Both the position numbers and the translations under genes were made by a program. DNA of 32,873 nt from QALR01 sp045646925. Its GTDB lineage: Bacteria; Bacillota; Clostridia; Oscillospirales; CAG-272. Of the stretch, positions 23,613 to 31,377 are shown one piece after another. A model generated the notes under the pieces. That model searched no databases. It worked only from the letters and a program-made list of their open reading frames with translations, and was not told the origin of the DNA. The number at the start of each line of letters is the position of its first letter. Within the stretch, counting starts at the first letter, position 1. The stretch is taken from NCBI GenBank assembly GCA_045646925.1, contig JAZRLQ010000163.1, forward strand, positions 1-32,873, given 5' to 3'.

Positions 23613-25271
23613 ATGATACAATCTACAAAGGAATTAACTCAAGAAATAAAGAATATATTCGTTACGCTGAAGCTGCTCGTCCTTTTTCTTTGCGTAATTC
23701 CGGTTATCCAAAAGATATTTTCAACGACTTCAACGGATGAGACATTGTTCTTGAGCTTTTCGAAAATGCTTCTTTTCGTCGGCGTTATTTTGATCGTCGT
23801 TGTCTTCTGGGCGGTTACGAATTACGCGTTCAAAAATCAACGCGTCCGTTCGATCGTCGAGGTCGTGACGATGTACTTCTTCTGCTTTCTGTGCTACAGA
23901 AGCACGGGAACGCATTTGAGTAGCTATAAGTTCATTTTCGCGCTGATCATTTTGCTCTATACCATGGAATTGGGACTTCGTTTCGGTATGATCTTTTCCA
24001 TTGCGGCAGGTACGATCATTATCGTTTGCGATTATCTGAGCTGCGCGGAAGCGCTGAGATCGCAGTATTTCCAAGCGGATATTATGCTTTTGGGAACGTT
24101 TGCCCTGCTTGCTTATATCGTCGGCTTCTACGTGGAAAAGGACCGCGCGGTGATCGCTTCACTAAAGGAATCGGTCAACAAGGACGCTTTGACGAAGCTA
24201 TACAATCACCGTTATTTCCACGAATATATGCACGAGATCATCAACCGTCCTCACACGGAAGGCGGACGTGAGTATCTTTTCATTATGGACATTGACTTTT
24301 TCAAGGTCTATAACGATACCCACGGTCATCTGAAGGGGGACGTCGTTCTCGCGAAGATCGCCGAAATATCCAAAAAGACGATCACCACCGGCTTCGTATT
24401 CCGATACGGCGGTGAAGAATTCGCCGTGCATTTGTTTGCGCGTGACCCAAATCACGCCTTCGATATTGCAAATAAGCTCAGAACCGCGATCGCGGATTAC
24501 GTTTTCGAGGGTGAAGAGCTCATGCCCGGACACAACGTCACCGTTTCCATCGGCGTGTCCGAAAAGAGAGAAGAGGACGATACCGTTGCCGACTGGATCG
24601 AGCGCGCGGACAATGCGCTCTACAGAGCGAAGGCTTTCCGCAAAAACTGCGTTCAGTTCTATTCCTCCGTGTTCGACAGATTCGATCATCTCGACCAGAT
24701 CAACGACGACGAACGTATCATCTCCATCAAGACCTTGCTTTCGGTCATTAACTCCAGAGACCGCTATACTTATAACCACACGGACCGAGTCGTTCACTAT
24801 TGCGAGATATTTTCCAAATACGCGAAGCTTTCCGAGGAGGAATCCCGTAAGCTTCTGTACAGCGCGTATCTGCACGACATCGGAAAGATCAATATTCCGC
24901 AGGAGATTCTGATCAGTGAAAAACGCCTCACCGACGAGGAATGGGCGCTGATGAAAAAGCACCCGTGGGACGGCGCGGACATTGTTCGCAAAATCGAAAA
25001 TTTCGAAACGATTGCGGATATCGTTCAGCAGCACCATGAAAAATATAACGGCGGCGGATATCCTCAGGGTATCAAGGGCGAAGAGATCCATTATCTTGCC
25101 CGTGTTCTGACGCTTGCGGACAGCTTTGACGCGATGACGTCAAAACGTCCGTACCAGAAGGTCAAGACCTTCGAGGAGGCGTTCGCGGAGATCCGTAATT
25201 GCAAGGGAACGCATTTCGATCCCGAGCTTGCCGAAATTTTCGTGCAGGCGATCGGAGAGACCTACTGCTGA
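23613..25271 (+). CDS. Six-TM GGDEF / HD-GYP protein (c-di-GMP synthesis and breakdown)
   Basis: The 552-residue protein has about six transmembrane helices in residues 18-190. A GGDEF domain follows (DALTKLYNHRYF, MDIDFFKVYNDTHGH, RYGGEEF at 264-270), then an HD-GYP domain with HDIGK (H421-D422) and HHEKYNGGGYP (474-484), then ADSFDAMTSKRPY. Both catalytic sets look intact, so the protein may make and degrade c-di-GMP or have one activity switched on by the sensor. No RxxD inhibitory site is seen. GAGGTGA precedes the ATG. The six-helix N-terminus and its place 83 bases after agrD make it a candidate receptor for the peptide signal that would act on c-di-GMP without a histidine kinase (inference). 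Confidence 0.9.
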   Translation: MIQSTKELTQEIKNIFVTLKLLVLFLCVIPVIQKIFSTTSTDETLFLSFSKMLLFVGVILIVVVFWAVTNYAFKNQRVRSIVEVVTMYFFCFLCYRSTGTHLSSYKFIFALIILLYTMELGLRFGMIFSIAAGTIIIVCDYLSCAEALRSQYFQADIMLLGTFALLAYIVGFYVEKDRAVIASLKESVNKDALTKLYNHRYFHEYMHEIINRPHTEGGREYLFIMDIDFFKVYNDTHGHLKGDVVLAKIAEISKKTITTGFVFRYGGEEFAVHLFARDPNHAFDIANKLRTAIADYVFEGEELMPGHNVTVSIGVSEKREEDDTVADWIERADNALYRAKAFRKNCVQFYSSVFDRFDHLDQINDDERIISIKTLLSVINSRDRYTYNHTDRVVHYCEIFSKYAKLSEEESRKLLYSAYLHDIGKINIPQEILISEKRLTDEEWALMKKHPWDGADIVRKIENFETIADIVQQHHEKYNGGGYPQGIKGEEIHYLARVLTLADSFDAMTSKRPYQKVKTFEEAFAEIRNCKGTHFDPELAEIFVQAIGETYC

Positions 25272-25293
25272 CACATTTTATTTAAGAAACGAG

Positions 25294-25336
25294 AACTTCC
25301 TTGTGAGCCGTCAACGGCTTGTAAGGGAGTTTTTTG
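25294..25336 (+). terminator. Intrinsic terminator after the HD-GYP gene
   Basis: AACTTCCTTGTGAGCCGT and ACGGCTTGTAAGGGAGTT form an interrupted stem-loop followed by a T6 run. It ends the signalling region. Confidence 0.85.
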
Positions 25337-25368
25337 TTTACGCGGCAATTCGTCATTGGATTTTATTC

Positions 25369-25397
25369 TTGACAAATACTGCGGAAAATTTTATAAT
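25369..25397 (+). promoter_or_regulatory. Promoter of the MoxR-DUF58 operon
   Basis: TTGACA (25369-25374) and TATAAT (25392-25397) are 17 bases apart. It lies inside a longer open frame, which shows that the true coding start is downstream. Confidence 0.88.
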
Positions 25398-25433
25398 AAA
25401 AATATAATGATGAAATTGGAAAGGATCGTAACG

Positions 25434-26390
25434 ATGACGGCATACGAAACTTATAAGGCTATCCGAAGCAATATGGAGCAAACGATCGCAGGCAAGGGGG
25501 ACGTGATCGATCTCGTGATCATCGCGCTTTTTTGCGGCGGACATATTCTGATCGAGGACGTACCCGGAACGGGAAAAACGATGATCGCGCGCTCGCTCGC
25601 GGCAAGCATCGACGGCGAATATAAGAGAATTCAGTTCACTCCCGACCTCTTGCCCTCCGATATCACGGGCATCAATTATTTTAACGTGAAGGAATCGGAG
25701 TTCCGATTCATGAAGGGACCCGTTTTCACCAATATTCTTCTCGCGGACGAGATCAACCGCGCCACGCCGAAAACGCAGGCGGGGCTTCTCGAATGTATGG
25801 AGGAGCATACGGCGACGGTCGACGGAAACACGTATCTGCTCGCCGATCCTTTTTTGGTTATCGCGACACAGAATCCGCTGGAGAGTATGGGAACGTATCC
25901 TCTGCCCGAAGCGCAGCTTGACCGTTTTCTCATCAAAACCGCCGTCGGTTATCCCGATTTTGCAAGCGCTGTGGAGATCCTCCGAAGATTCGGGGAACAA
26001 CGCGGTGTGAAGGAGAACCGCTCCGTTGTGACACTTGACGACGTAACGTCGGCTATGAGAGAGACGGCGAGGGTTTACTGCCATGAGGATCTTTTCCGAT
26101 ATATCACCCGTGTGATCGAAATGACGAGAAAAATGCCCGGCGTCGTTCTCGGCGCGAGTCCGCGCGCGGCGCTTTCGCTTCTGATGGTGGCGAAGGGCTT
26201 TGCCATTCTCGATGGAAGAAATTACGTTCTGCCCGACGACGTCAAATCCGCCGCGATCCCCGTTCTGAATCACAGACTGATCCTCACAAGCTCGGAAATG
26301 CTGAAAAAGAATTCTGCCGAGCGGATCATCTGCGAGGTCTTGTCAAAAACGCCCGTTCCCACGGAAACGGTATTCGACGGAAGAGCGTAA
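25434..26390 (+). CDS. MoxR-family AAA+ ATPase
   Basis: The 318-residue cytoplasmic ATPase has the MoxR features: ILIEDVPGTGKT (Walker A G45-T49), LLADEINRA (Walker B D105-E106), TPKTQAGLLECMEE, and VIATQNPLE followed by YPLPEAQLDRF. MoxR proteins act as chaperone-like ATPases that help assemble or activate partners, often DUF58/VWA proteins as here. The start ATG 25434 is chosen because GGAAAGGA lies 8 bases upstream; ATGs at 25407 and 25410 lie at the expected transcription start. It is first in an operon with the DUF58 gene (9-base gap). The frame is intact and of normal length. Confidence 0.93.
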   Translation: MTAYETYKAIRSNMEQTIAGKGDVIDLVIIALFCGGHILIEDVPGTGKTMIARSLAASIDGEYKRIQFTPDLLPSDITGINYFNVKESEFRFMKGPVFTNILLADEINRATPKTQAGLLECMEEHTATVDGNTYLLADPFLVIATQNPLESMGTYPLPEAQLDRFLIKTAVGYPDFASAVEILRRFGEQRGVKENRSVVTLDDVTSAMRETARVYCHEDLFRYITRVIEMTRKMPGVVLGASPRAALSLLMVAKGFAILDGRNYVLPDDVKSAAIPVLNHRLILTSSEMLKKNSAERIICEVLSKTPVPTETVFDGRA

Positions 26391-26399
26391 GGGTGCGCC

Positions 26400-27518
26400 G
26401 TGGACATTGTTTATTATCTGATCACGACGGTCGTCCCGTGGCTTGTAAAAATATTCTTCGTAGCGCTCGCCGTCCTTGTCAGCGTTCTGCTTTTTCGCGT
26501 GATACGGAAATTCACCGTTGACCGCTTGCGCTACGAGAGGTATTTTGCCGACGGGTGCGTTTACGAGGGCGACACGACGGAGCTTGTGGAAACGATATGG
26601 AATCCCACCGCGTTTTTCGTTCCGTTTGCGGACGTGGGATGCTATTTCTATAATGGTCTTGCCGTGGATGGAAACCGTCCCGAAAAGGGAATGAGCCTCT
26701 TCATCAGCCGATACCATCTGCTCCCCTTCGAGAAGGTAACGAGGCGCATTCGGATCGAATGCGTCGGCAGAGGCTATTACCGCTTGACCTCCGTTTTCAT
26801 ATCGAGGCTCGGAGAGGAGCATCATATCGACGCGCCGACGGAGATCTACGTATATCCGAAAATCGAAAAGCTTCCCGATAACGTGCAGAGCGCTTACGGT
26901 ATGGGCGACGTTCTTTCGCGGAGAAAATTGCTTTTGGATCCCTTTTCCGTTAGCGGCGTGAGGGAATATCAGCCGGGGGACTCCTTCCATACGATCAATT
27001 TCAAGGCGAGCGCCCGACTCTCCGCAGGCGGAAACGCTCGATTTATGGTCAATCGATACGAGTATTGCTCGAATTTCAAATATTACGTATATCAGAATTT
27101 TCACCTTCCCAAGAATGGCGATATCATGTTCGACGAATATGAGGAGATCATGGAGGACGGCTTGCGTATCGCGGCTTCTCTCGTCGTTAAGGCTTTGGGC
27201 GCGGGGGGAGTTTGCGCGTTCGGCGCAAACTGCTCGACACTCGACGGCAGACAAAAGGTGAAATTTGCCGTTCGCGGCGGCGACGTTCATAAAAACGATA
27301 TCCTCCGCGAAATGTCAAAGATCCGCGCGATCGACGGCGCTTCGTTTGCAAGCATTCTCGCCGCGGATATTGCCGACGGTATCACAAACAGTGAGGTTTT
27401 TATCATCACGTCCTACGTGGATGAAAGCATAAGTGAGCAGGTGTCGCTTCTCGAACAGATGGGGAACACTGTGCAGATCATTTCTCTTGCCCATGCGGTG
27501 AAGGAGGATTCGTTTTGA
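26400..27518 (+). CDS. DUF58 membrane protein, MoxR partner
   Basis: The 372-residue protein starts with a membrane helix (~4-33). It contains the DUF58 signature VREYQPGDSFHTINFKASAR (about 185-204), which corresponds to the usual REYxPGDxxRxINWKxSAR. The VWA-like part after it lacks a clear DxSxSM metal site, reading YYVYQNFHLP at that place. The start is GTG 26400 with AAGGG upstream; the upstream gene ends 9 bases before. MoxR/DUF58 pairs are thought to work in envelope or protein maturation. Substrate is unknown. The 3-prime end overlaps the next gene. Confidence 0.85.
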   Translation: MDIVYYLITTVVPWLVKIFFVALAVLVSVLLFRVIRKFTVDRLRYERYFADGCVYEGDTTELVETIWNPTAFFVPFADVGCYFYNGLAVDGNRPEKGMSLFISRYHLLPFEKVTRRIRIECVGRGYYRLTSVFISRLGEEHHIDAPTEIYVYPKIEKLPDNVQSAYGMGDVLSRRKLLLDPFSVSGVREYQPGDSFHTINFKASARLSAGGNARFMVNRYEYCSNFKYYVYQNFHLPKNGDIMFDEYEEIMEDGLRIAASLVVKALGAGGVCAFGANCSTLDGRQKVKFAVRGGDVHKNDILREMSKIRAIDGASFASILAADIADGITNSEVFIITSYVDESISEQVSLLEQMGNTVQIISLAHAVKEDSF

Positions 27519-28114
27519 AAAAGATGGATTTGAAAAAAATAAGATCTTCTCCGCTTGCGGAAAAGGTGATTTTTATCGTTTTGGCGATAGCAGGGGCGTA
27601 TTTTACGGATCTTGCGCTGGATGAAAAGCTTCTGGCGCGTCCGGTTCTCCATATTCTGATTCTGCTTTGCGCTCTGTTTTTCGACGTTTCTCTTTTGCGC
27701 CTGCTTCACAAAATGCTGAAGCGAAGGGTGATCCCCGCGGTGAAAAATACGGCGAGGAAGGCTTTCTCCGCTCTGTTCAGACGAATCGGAAGGATCGCCC
27801 GCAACTTCACGGGAAATAACCGAAACGGAAAAATTTTCGTGGAGGGCAAGGAGGAGAGAAGCTTTGCGATGGAGACGCGCGATCGCAAAAATGCAAAGCA
27901 ACGAAAAAAACTCCCCCGTCTTTCCAAGGATGCAAGTGAAAGAGAAAAGGCGCGCCACGCGTATACCGTTTTCGTTTTCAAGAGAGAAAAGGACGTTCCG
28001 TCCGTTCTGACGCCAAACGAGGTCGCAGTCCGACTCGATGAAAAGGGCGAACACAAGGATATTTTTACCAATTATAATTTTGCACGATATTCTGAAGAAA
28101 AAAAGGAGATATAA
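27515..28114 (+). CDS. Small membrane protein of the MoxR-DUF58 operon, unknown function
   Basis: The 199-residue protein has two hydrophobic segments (~16-35 and ~43-60) followed by a strongly basic cytoplasmic-type tail rich in Lys and Arg. I recognise no domain. The start is TTG 27515, overlapping the DUF58 stop by four bases, with AAGGAGG 8 bases upstream; an ATG three codons later has worse spacing. MoxR/DUF58 operons often continue with a transglutaminase-like gene; none follows here, and this protein is too short to carry one. Translational coupling suggests it works with the DUF58 protein. Confidence 0.65.
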   Translation: MKKMDLKKIRSSPLAEKVIFIVLAIAGAYFTDLALDEKLLARPVLHILILLCALFFDVSLLRLLHKMLKRRVIPAVKNTARKAFSALFRRIGRIARNFTGNNRNGKIFVEGKEERSFAMETRDRKNAKQRKKLPRLSKDASEREKARHAYTVFVFKREKDVPSVLTPNEVAVRLDEKGEHKDIFTNYNFARYSEEKKEI

Positions 28115-28116
28115 GC

Positions 28117-29412
28117 ATGAAGCAATTTTCCGTTATCGTTATCGGCGCGGGAAGCCGAGGAAGAGGCTATTCGCGAATTATGGAAGCTATGCCCGATCAG
28201 TATAAGATCGTCGGCGTTGCGGAGCCGGTGGAATCCAAGAGAAAGGGTATGCAGAAGCAATTCGATATTCCCGAAGAAGCCTGCTTTCTCGATTGGCGCG
28301 ATATTCTCGACCGTCCGAAGATGGCGGATATCGCCGTGATCGCAACGATGGATGCGGATCATTACGCGCCCGCGATGAAGGCGATCGAGCTTGGCTACGA
28401 TATTCTTCTCGAAAAGCCCGTCGCGCCCACGGCGGCAGAGTGCAGAGATATTGCGAACGCCGCGGACAAAAAGGGCGTGCGCGTGCTGGTTTGCCACGTT
28501 CTCAGATATACGGACTTCTTCAAAAAGATCCGTTCGATCGTCAAGAGCGGCAAACTCGGAAAGATCGTTTCCGTCGATCACGTGGAGGGCATCGGTGATC
28601 TTCATTTCTCCCATAGCTACGTGCGCGGCAACTGGCATTCCGAAAAGGAGACCTCGCCCATGCTTCTGGCAAAAAGCTGCCACGATCTCGATATTTTGCA
28701 GTGGATCCTCGATAAGAAGTGCAAGAAAGTACATTCCTTCGGCTCTCTGACGTATTTCACGAAGGAGAACGCGCCCGAAGGCGCGCCCGTTCGTTGCTTC
28801 GAGGGGAATTGCCCCATTGCCGATACCTGCCGTTACGCCTCCGAGCGCGTTTATATCGAAAATCCCCACGGTGAGTGGTTCAAGGGCGCTTTCCGCTATA
28901 TCATGTCCCGCGCATACGGCTCCTCCGACGAAGAATTGGCGAGAGCTTTGAGAGAGACGGATTACGGTCTCTGCGTTTTCCACGCCAACAACGACGTGAA
29001 CGATCATCAGATCGTCAATATGGAATTCGAGGGCGGGGAAACGGTTGCGCTGAGCGTCAACGCCTTCAATCTCGGCGGCAGATATATCCGCATTTACGGC
29101 ACGAAGGGTGAGCTTTACGCGCATATGTCCGACGATTTCATCACGGTCTCCACATATGAGGACGTGAAGACGGAAAAGATTCCCGTGAGAGCGGCAGACG
29201 AGATGATCACGGGCGGACACGGCGGAGGTGACGAAGGCATCATCCGCGACCTTTACGATTATTTACGCGGCGATTATCACGGATTCTCCGTTGCGGATAT
29301 TCACGTCTCCGTTGCGAATCACATGATTGGCTTTGCCGCGGAGGAATCTCTTCACAACGATACGGTCGTATACGTGGACGAGTTCTGTGAAAGATACGGT
29401 TTTAAAATCTGA
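28117..29412 (+). CDS. Gfo/Idh/MocA-family NAD(P)-dependent oxidoreductase
   Basis: The 431-residue enzyme opens with the nucleotide-binding loop VIVIGAGSRGRGYS and has EKPVAP (E99-P101), the usual cofactor-side lysine motif, then GKLGKIVSVDHVEG and the catalytic-type stretch KSCHDLDILQW. A cysteine-bearing insert (RCFEGNCPIADTCRYASERVY) is known from a subset of the family. Such enzymes oxidise or epimerise sugars, inositols or sugar nucleotides. The substrate cannot be told from sequence. AAGGAG precedes the ATG; it starts 2 bases after the previous stop, so it may be expressed from the MoxR promoter. Glycosidase genes downstream support a role in carbohydrate use. Confidence 0.88.
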   Translation: MKQFSVIVIGAGSRGRGYSRIMEAMPDQYKIVGVAEPVESKRKGMQKQFDIPEEACFLDWRDILDRPKMADIAVIATMDADHYAPAMKAIELGYDILLEKPVAPTAAECRDIANAADKKGVRVLVCHVLRYTDFFKKIRSIVKSGKLGKIVSVDHVEGIGDLHFSHSYVRGNWHSEKETSPMLLAKSCHDLDILQWILDKKCKKVHSFGSLTYFTKENAPEGAPVRCFEGNCPIADTCRYASERVYIENPHGEWFKGAFRYIMSRAYGSSDEELARALRETDYGLCVFHANNDVNDHQIVNMEFEGGETVALSVNAFNLGGRYIRIYGTKGELYAHMSDDFITVSTYEDVKTEKIPVRAADEMITGGHGGGDEGIIRDLYDYLRGDYHGFSVADIHVSVANHMIGFAAEESLHNDTVVYVDEFCERYGFKI

Positions 29413-29421
29413 TGGATATCG

Positions 29422-29452
29422 AATGACTCTCGGTTTTTCGGGAGTCATTTTT
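29422..29452 (+). terminator. Hairpin with short T run after the oxidoreductase gene
   Basis: AATGACTC and GAGTCATT pair (8 bp) across a TCGGTTTTTCG loop, followed by TTT. It abuts the ribosome site of the next gene, so it may only weaken transcription. Confidence 0.6.
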
Positions 29453-29465
29453 GAAAGGATATTAT

Positions 29466-30410
29466 ATGAAATTGATTGCTCCCGATTATTATGAAACTTT
29501 CACCTGTATTGCAGATCGGTGCAAGCATAGCTGTTGTATCGGTTGGGAGATCGATATCGACGGCGAAACGCTCGCGGACTATCAATCGGTCGAGGGCGCG
29601 TTCGGAGAACGTCTGCGCGCGGGCATCGAGATCGGAGAGGACGGCGCTTGCTTCCGTCTCGGTGAAAACGAGAGATGTCCTTTTCTGAACGAAAACGGAC
29701 TTTGCGATATTATTTTGAATCTCGGGGAAAACCGACTTTCCCAGATCTGCACGGATCATCCGCGATTCTGCTCCTTTTACGGCGACCGTACGGAGATCGG
29801 GCTCGGCCTCTGTTGTGAGGAGGCGGGACGGATCGTCCTCTCGAAAAAGGAGAAAACGAAGCTTTTCATTTTGCAGGATGACGGAGAGGATGGGTTACTG
29901 ACCGAGGAGGAGGCGTTGCTTCTTCGCGAAAGAGAGAGAATGTTTGCGATCGCGCAGGATAGAACGAAGACCGTTTCGGCGCGTATCCGTGCGCTTTGCG
30001 AGGCGTTTGACGTTGATATTCCGAAAAAGAGCTTCGGTGAATGGATCGACACGTTTCTTTCTCTCGAGATCATGGATCGTGATTGGGAAACGCTTCTCCG
30101 TGAGGCAAGAGAGAGCGGCGCTACGCAAAACGAGGACGGGGACTTTGAGACTGCGTGGGAGCAGATCCTTGTGTATTTTATTTACCGACACGTTTCCGAT
30201 CCCGAACGGGAAGTACGAAAGCAGATCTTCTTTTCCGTACTTGGCGTTGCCATGATCCGCACGCTTTTCGCGCATATTTGCGAGCGGGACGGAAAAGCGG
30301 ATTTTGACGCCTTGGTTGAGCTTTGCAGATTGTATTCCTCGGAGATCGAATATTCCGAGGAGAATACGGAAATATTGACGGAAATGATGATGGAGGAGGA
30401 AACGGCATGA
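29466..30410 (+). CDS. fliB: FliB-family lysine-N-methylase
   Basis: The 314-residue protein shows the family's cysteine pattern: YYETFTCIADRCKHSCC (C14, C19, C23, C24) followed by GWEIDIDG, then RCPFLNENGLCDI, LSQICTDHPRF and GLCCEEA. FliB enzymes are linked to lysine methylation of flagellin; many homologues occur in genomes without flagella and have other or unknown targets. The cysteines may hold an iron-sulfur cluster (family-level inference). The start ATG 29466 has AAAGGA 6 bases upstream; an in-frame TTG at 29451 lies on that site. The stop overlaps the GH43 start as ATGA. No flagellin gene is in the window. Confidence 0.85.
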   Translation: MKLIAPDYYETFTCIADRCKHSCCIGWEIDIDGETLADYQSVEGAFGERLRAGIEIGEDGACFRLGENERCPFLNENGLCDIILNLGENRLSQICTDHPRFCSFYGDRTEIGLGLCCEEAGRIVLSKKEKTKLFILQDDGEDGLLTEEEALLLRERERMFAIAQDRTKTVSARIRALCEAFDVDIPKKSFGEWIDTFLSLEIMDRDWETLLREARESGATQNEDGDFETAWEQILVYFIYRHVSDPEREVRKQIFFSVLGVAMIRTLFAHICERDGKADFDALVELCRLYSSEIEYSEENTEILTEMMMEEETA

Positions 30411-31258
30411 AAAATGAACAGATCAATATCAGAGATCCATTCGTCGTATGCGAGGATGGGAAATATTATATGTACGGAACGAGAGCGTCCAATTTCGGCA
30501 GATTGGTTGCGGGATTCGACGTTTACGTTTCCGACGATCTTGAAAATTGGAGCGATCCGATCCCGTGCTTTGATTCGGCCCGATGTGGCTTGAACAGAGA
30601 GGTCAATTGGGCGCCCGAAGTACACAAATACGGTGGAAAATATTATATGCTTGCGACCTTTACGCAGGAAAACGGGTTGCGCGGAACGTATTCGCTCTGT
30701 TCCGACAGCTTGCTCGGACCTTTTGTGCCGAATAGCGAGGGAGCGCTCACGCCGACGGAATGGGAATGCCTCGATGGAACGCTCTACGTTGATAAAAACG
30801 GCGCGCCGTATCTTGTCTTCTGTCACGAGCATACGCAGATCGTGGACGGAACGATCTGCTACGTGCGGTTGAATGAGGATCTGAGTCGGGCGCAGGGAGA
30901 GACGGTCACACTTTTCTCCGCTTCGTCCACGGGCGTGTCCGATCCGCTCTGGAAGGATCGCCATTTCGTGACGGACGGGCCGTTCATGTACCACTCCAAA
31001 ACGGGAGAGCTTTTCATGATATGGTCTACCTTCATTAAGGGCAAATACGCCGAGTGCATCGTGAAATTCAAAGGCGGAAGACTCGGACTCGATTTTGAGC
31101 ATATGAAGCCTCTGATTGACGATGACGGCGGACACGGAATGATATTTGACGATGGAAAAAGAACGCTTCTCACCTACCATACCCCGAACGTCAAGGGGAT
31201 GGAAAGACCGATGTTCCGCTTGATTGAGGACCGCGGAAGCGAGATCGCCGTATTGTAA
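30407..31258 (+). CDS. GH43-family glycoside hydrolase (five-blade propeller)
   Basis: The 283-residue enzyme has the family landmarks in order: INIRDPFVV (D10, likely base), NWAPEVHKYGGKYYM (E71 at the usual pKa-modulator Asp), LDGTLYVDKNGAPYLVF, HEHTQIVDGTI, FVTDGPFMY (D190 where many members have Glu) and DDGGHGMIFDDG. Enzymes of this family act on arabinosides and xylosides. No signal peptide is seen, so it works inside the cell on imported oligosaccharides. The start ATG 30407 overlaps the methylase stop and has GGAGGAGG upstream; the longer frame from 30323 lies inside the methylase gene. The VTDGPF/GGHGM combination looks like a GH43 subfamily trait. Confidence 0.87.
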   Translation: MKNEQINIRDPFVVCEDGKYYMYGTRASNFGRLVAGFDVYVSDDLENWSDPIPCFDSARCGLNREVNWAPEVHKYGGKYYMLATFTQENGLRGTYSLCSDSLLGPFVPNSEGALTPTEWECLDGTLYVDKNGAPYLVFCHEHTQIVDGTICYVRLNEDLSRAQGETVTLFSASSTGVSDPLWKDRHFVTDGPFMYHSKTGELFMIWSTFIKGKYAECIVKFKGGRLGLDFEHMKPLIDDDGGHGMIFDDGKRTLLTYHTPNVKGMERPMFRLIEDRGSEIAVL

Positions 31259-31296
31259 AAATTGTGAATTTTTTTGAAAAAATACGGTGAAAAAGA

Positions 31297-31324
31297 TTGC
31301 TTTTTGTGAAAATTATGGTATAAT
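31297..31324 (+). promoter_or_regulatory. Promoter of the GH31 gene
   Basis: TTGCTT (31297-31302) and TATAAT (31319-31324) are 16 bases apart, with TGG before the -10 (extended -10). Confidence 0.8.
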
Positions 31325-31338
31325 ACAGACAGAAAAAA

Positions 31339-31356
31339 CACTCTTCGCGAAGAGTG
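31339..31356. promoter_or_regulatory. Palindromic candidate operator of the GH31 gene
   Basis: CACTCTTCGCGAAGAGTG is a perfect 18-base palindrome starting about 8 bases after the expected transcription start, a typical place for a repressor site. No T run follows, so it is not a terminator. The repressor is not in the window. Confidence 0.5.
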
Positions 31357-31377
31357 CGCTCTGAAAGGAAGCCGAAA

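Noticed and set aside
30974..30976. Asp190 instead of Glu in the GH43 acid position as a sign of inactivity
   Set aside because: The VTDGPF form, with GGHGM further on, looks like a trait of a GH43 subfamily and not a damaging change.
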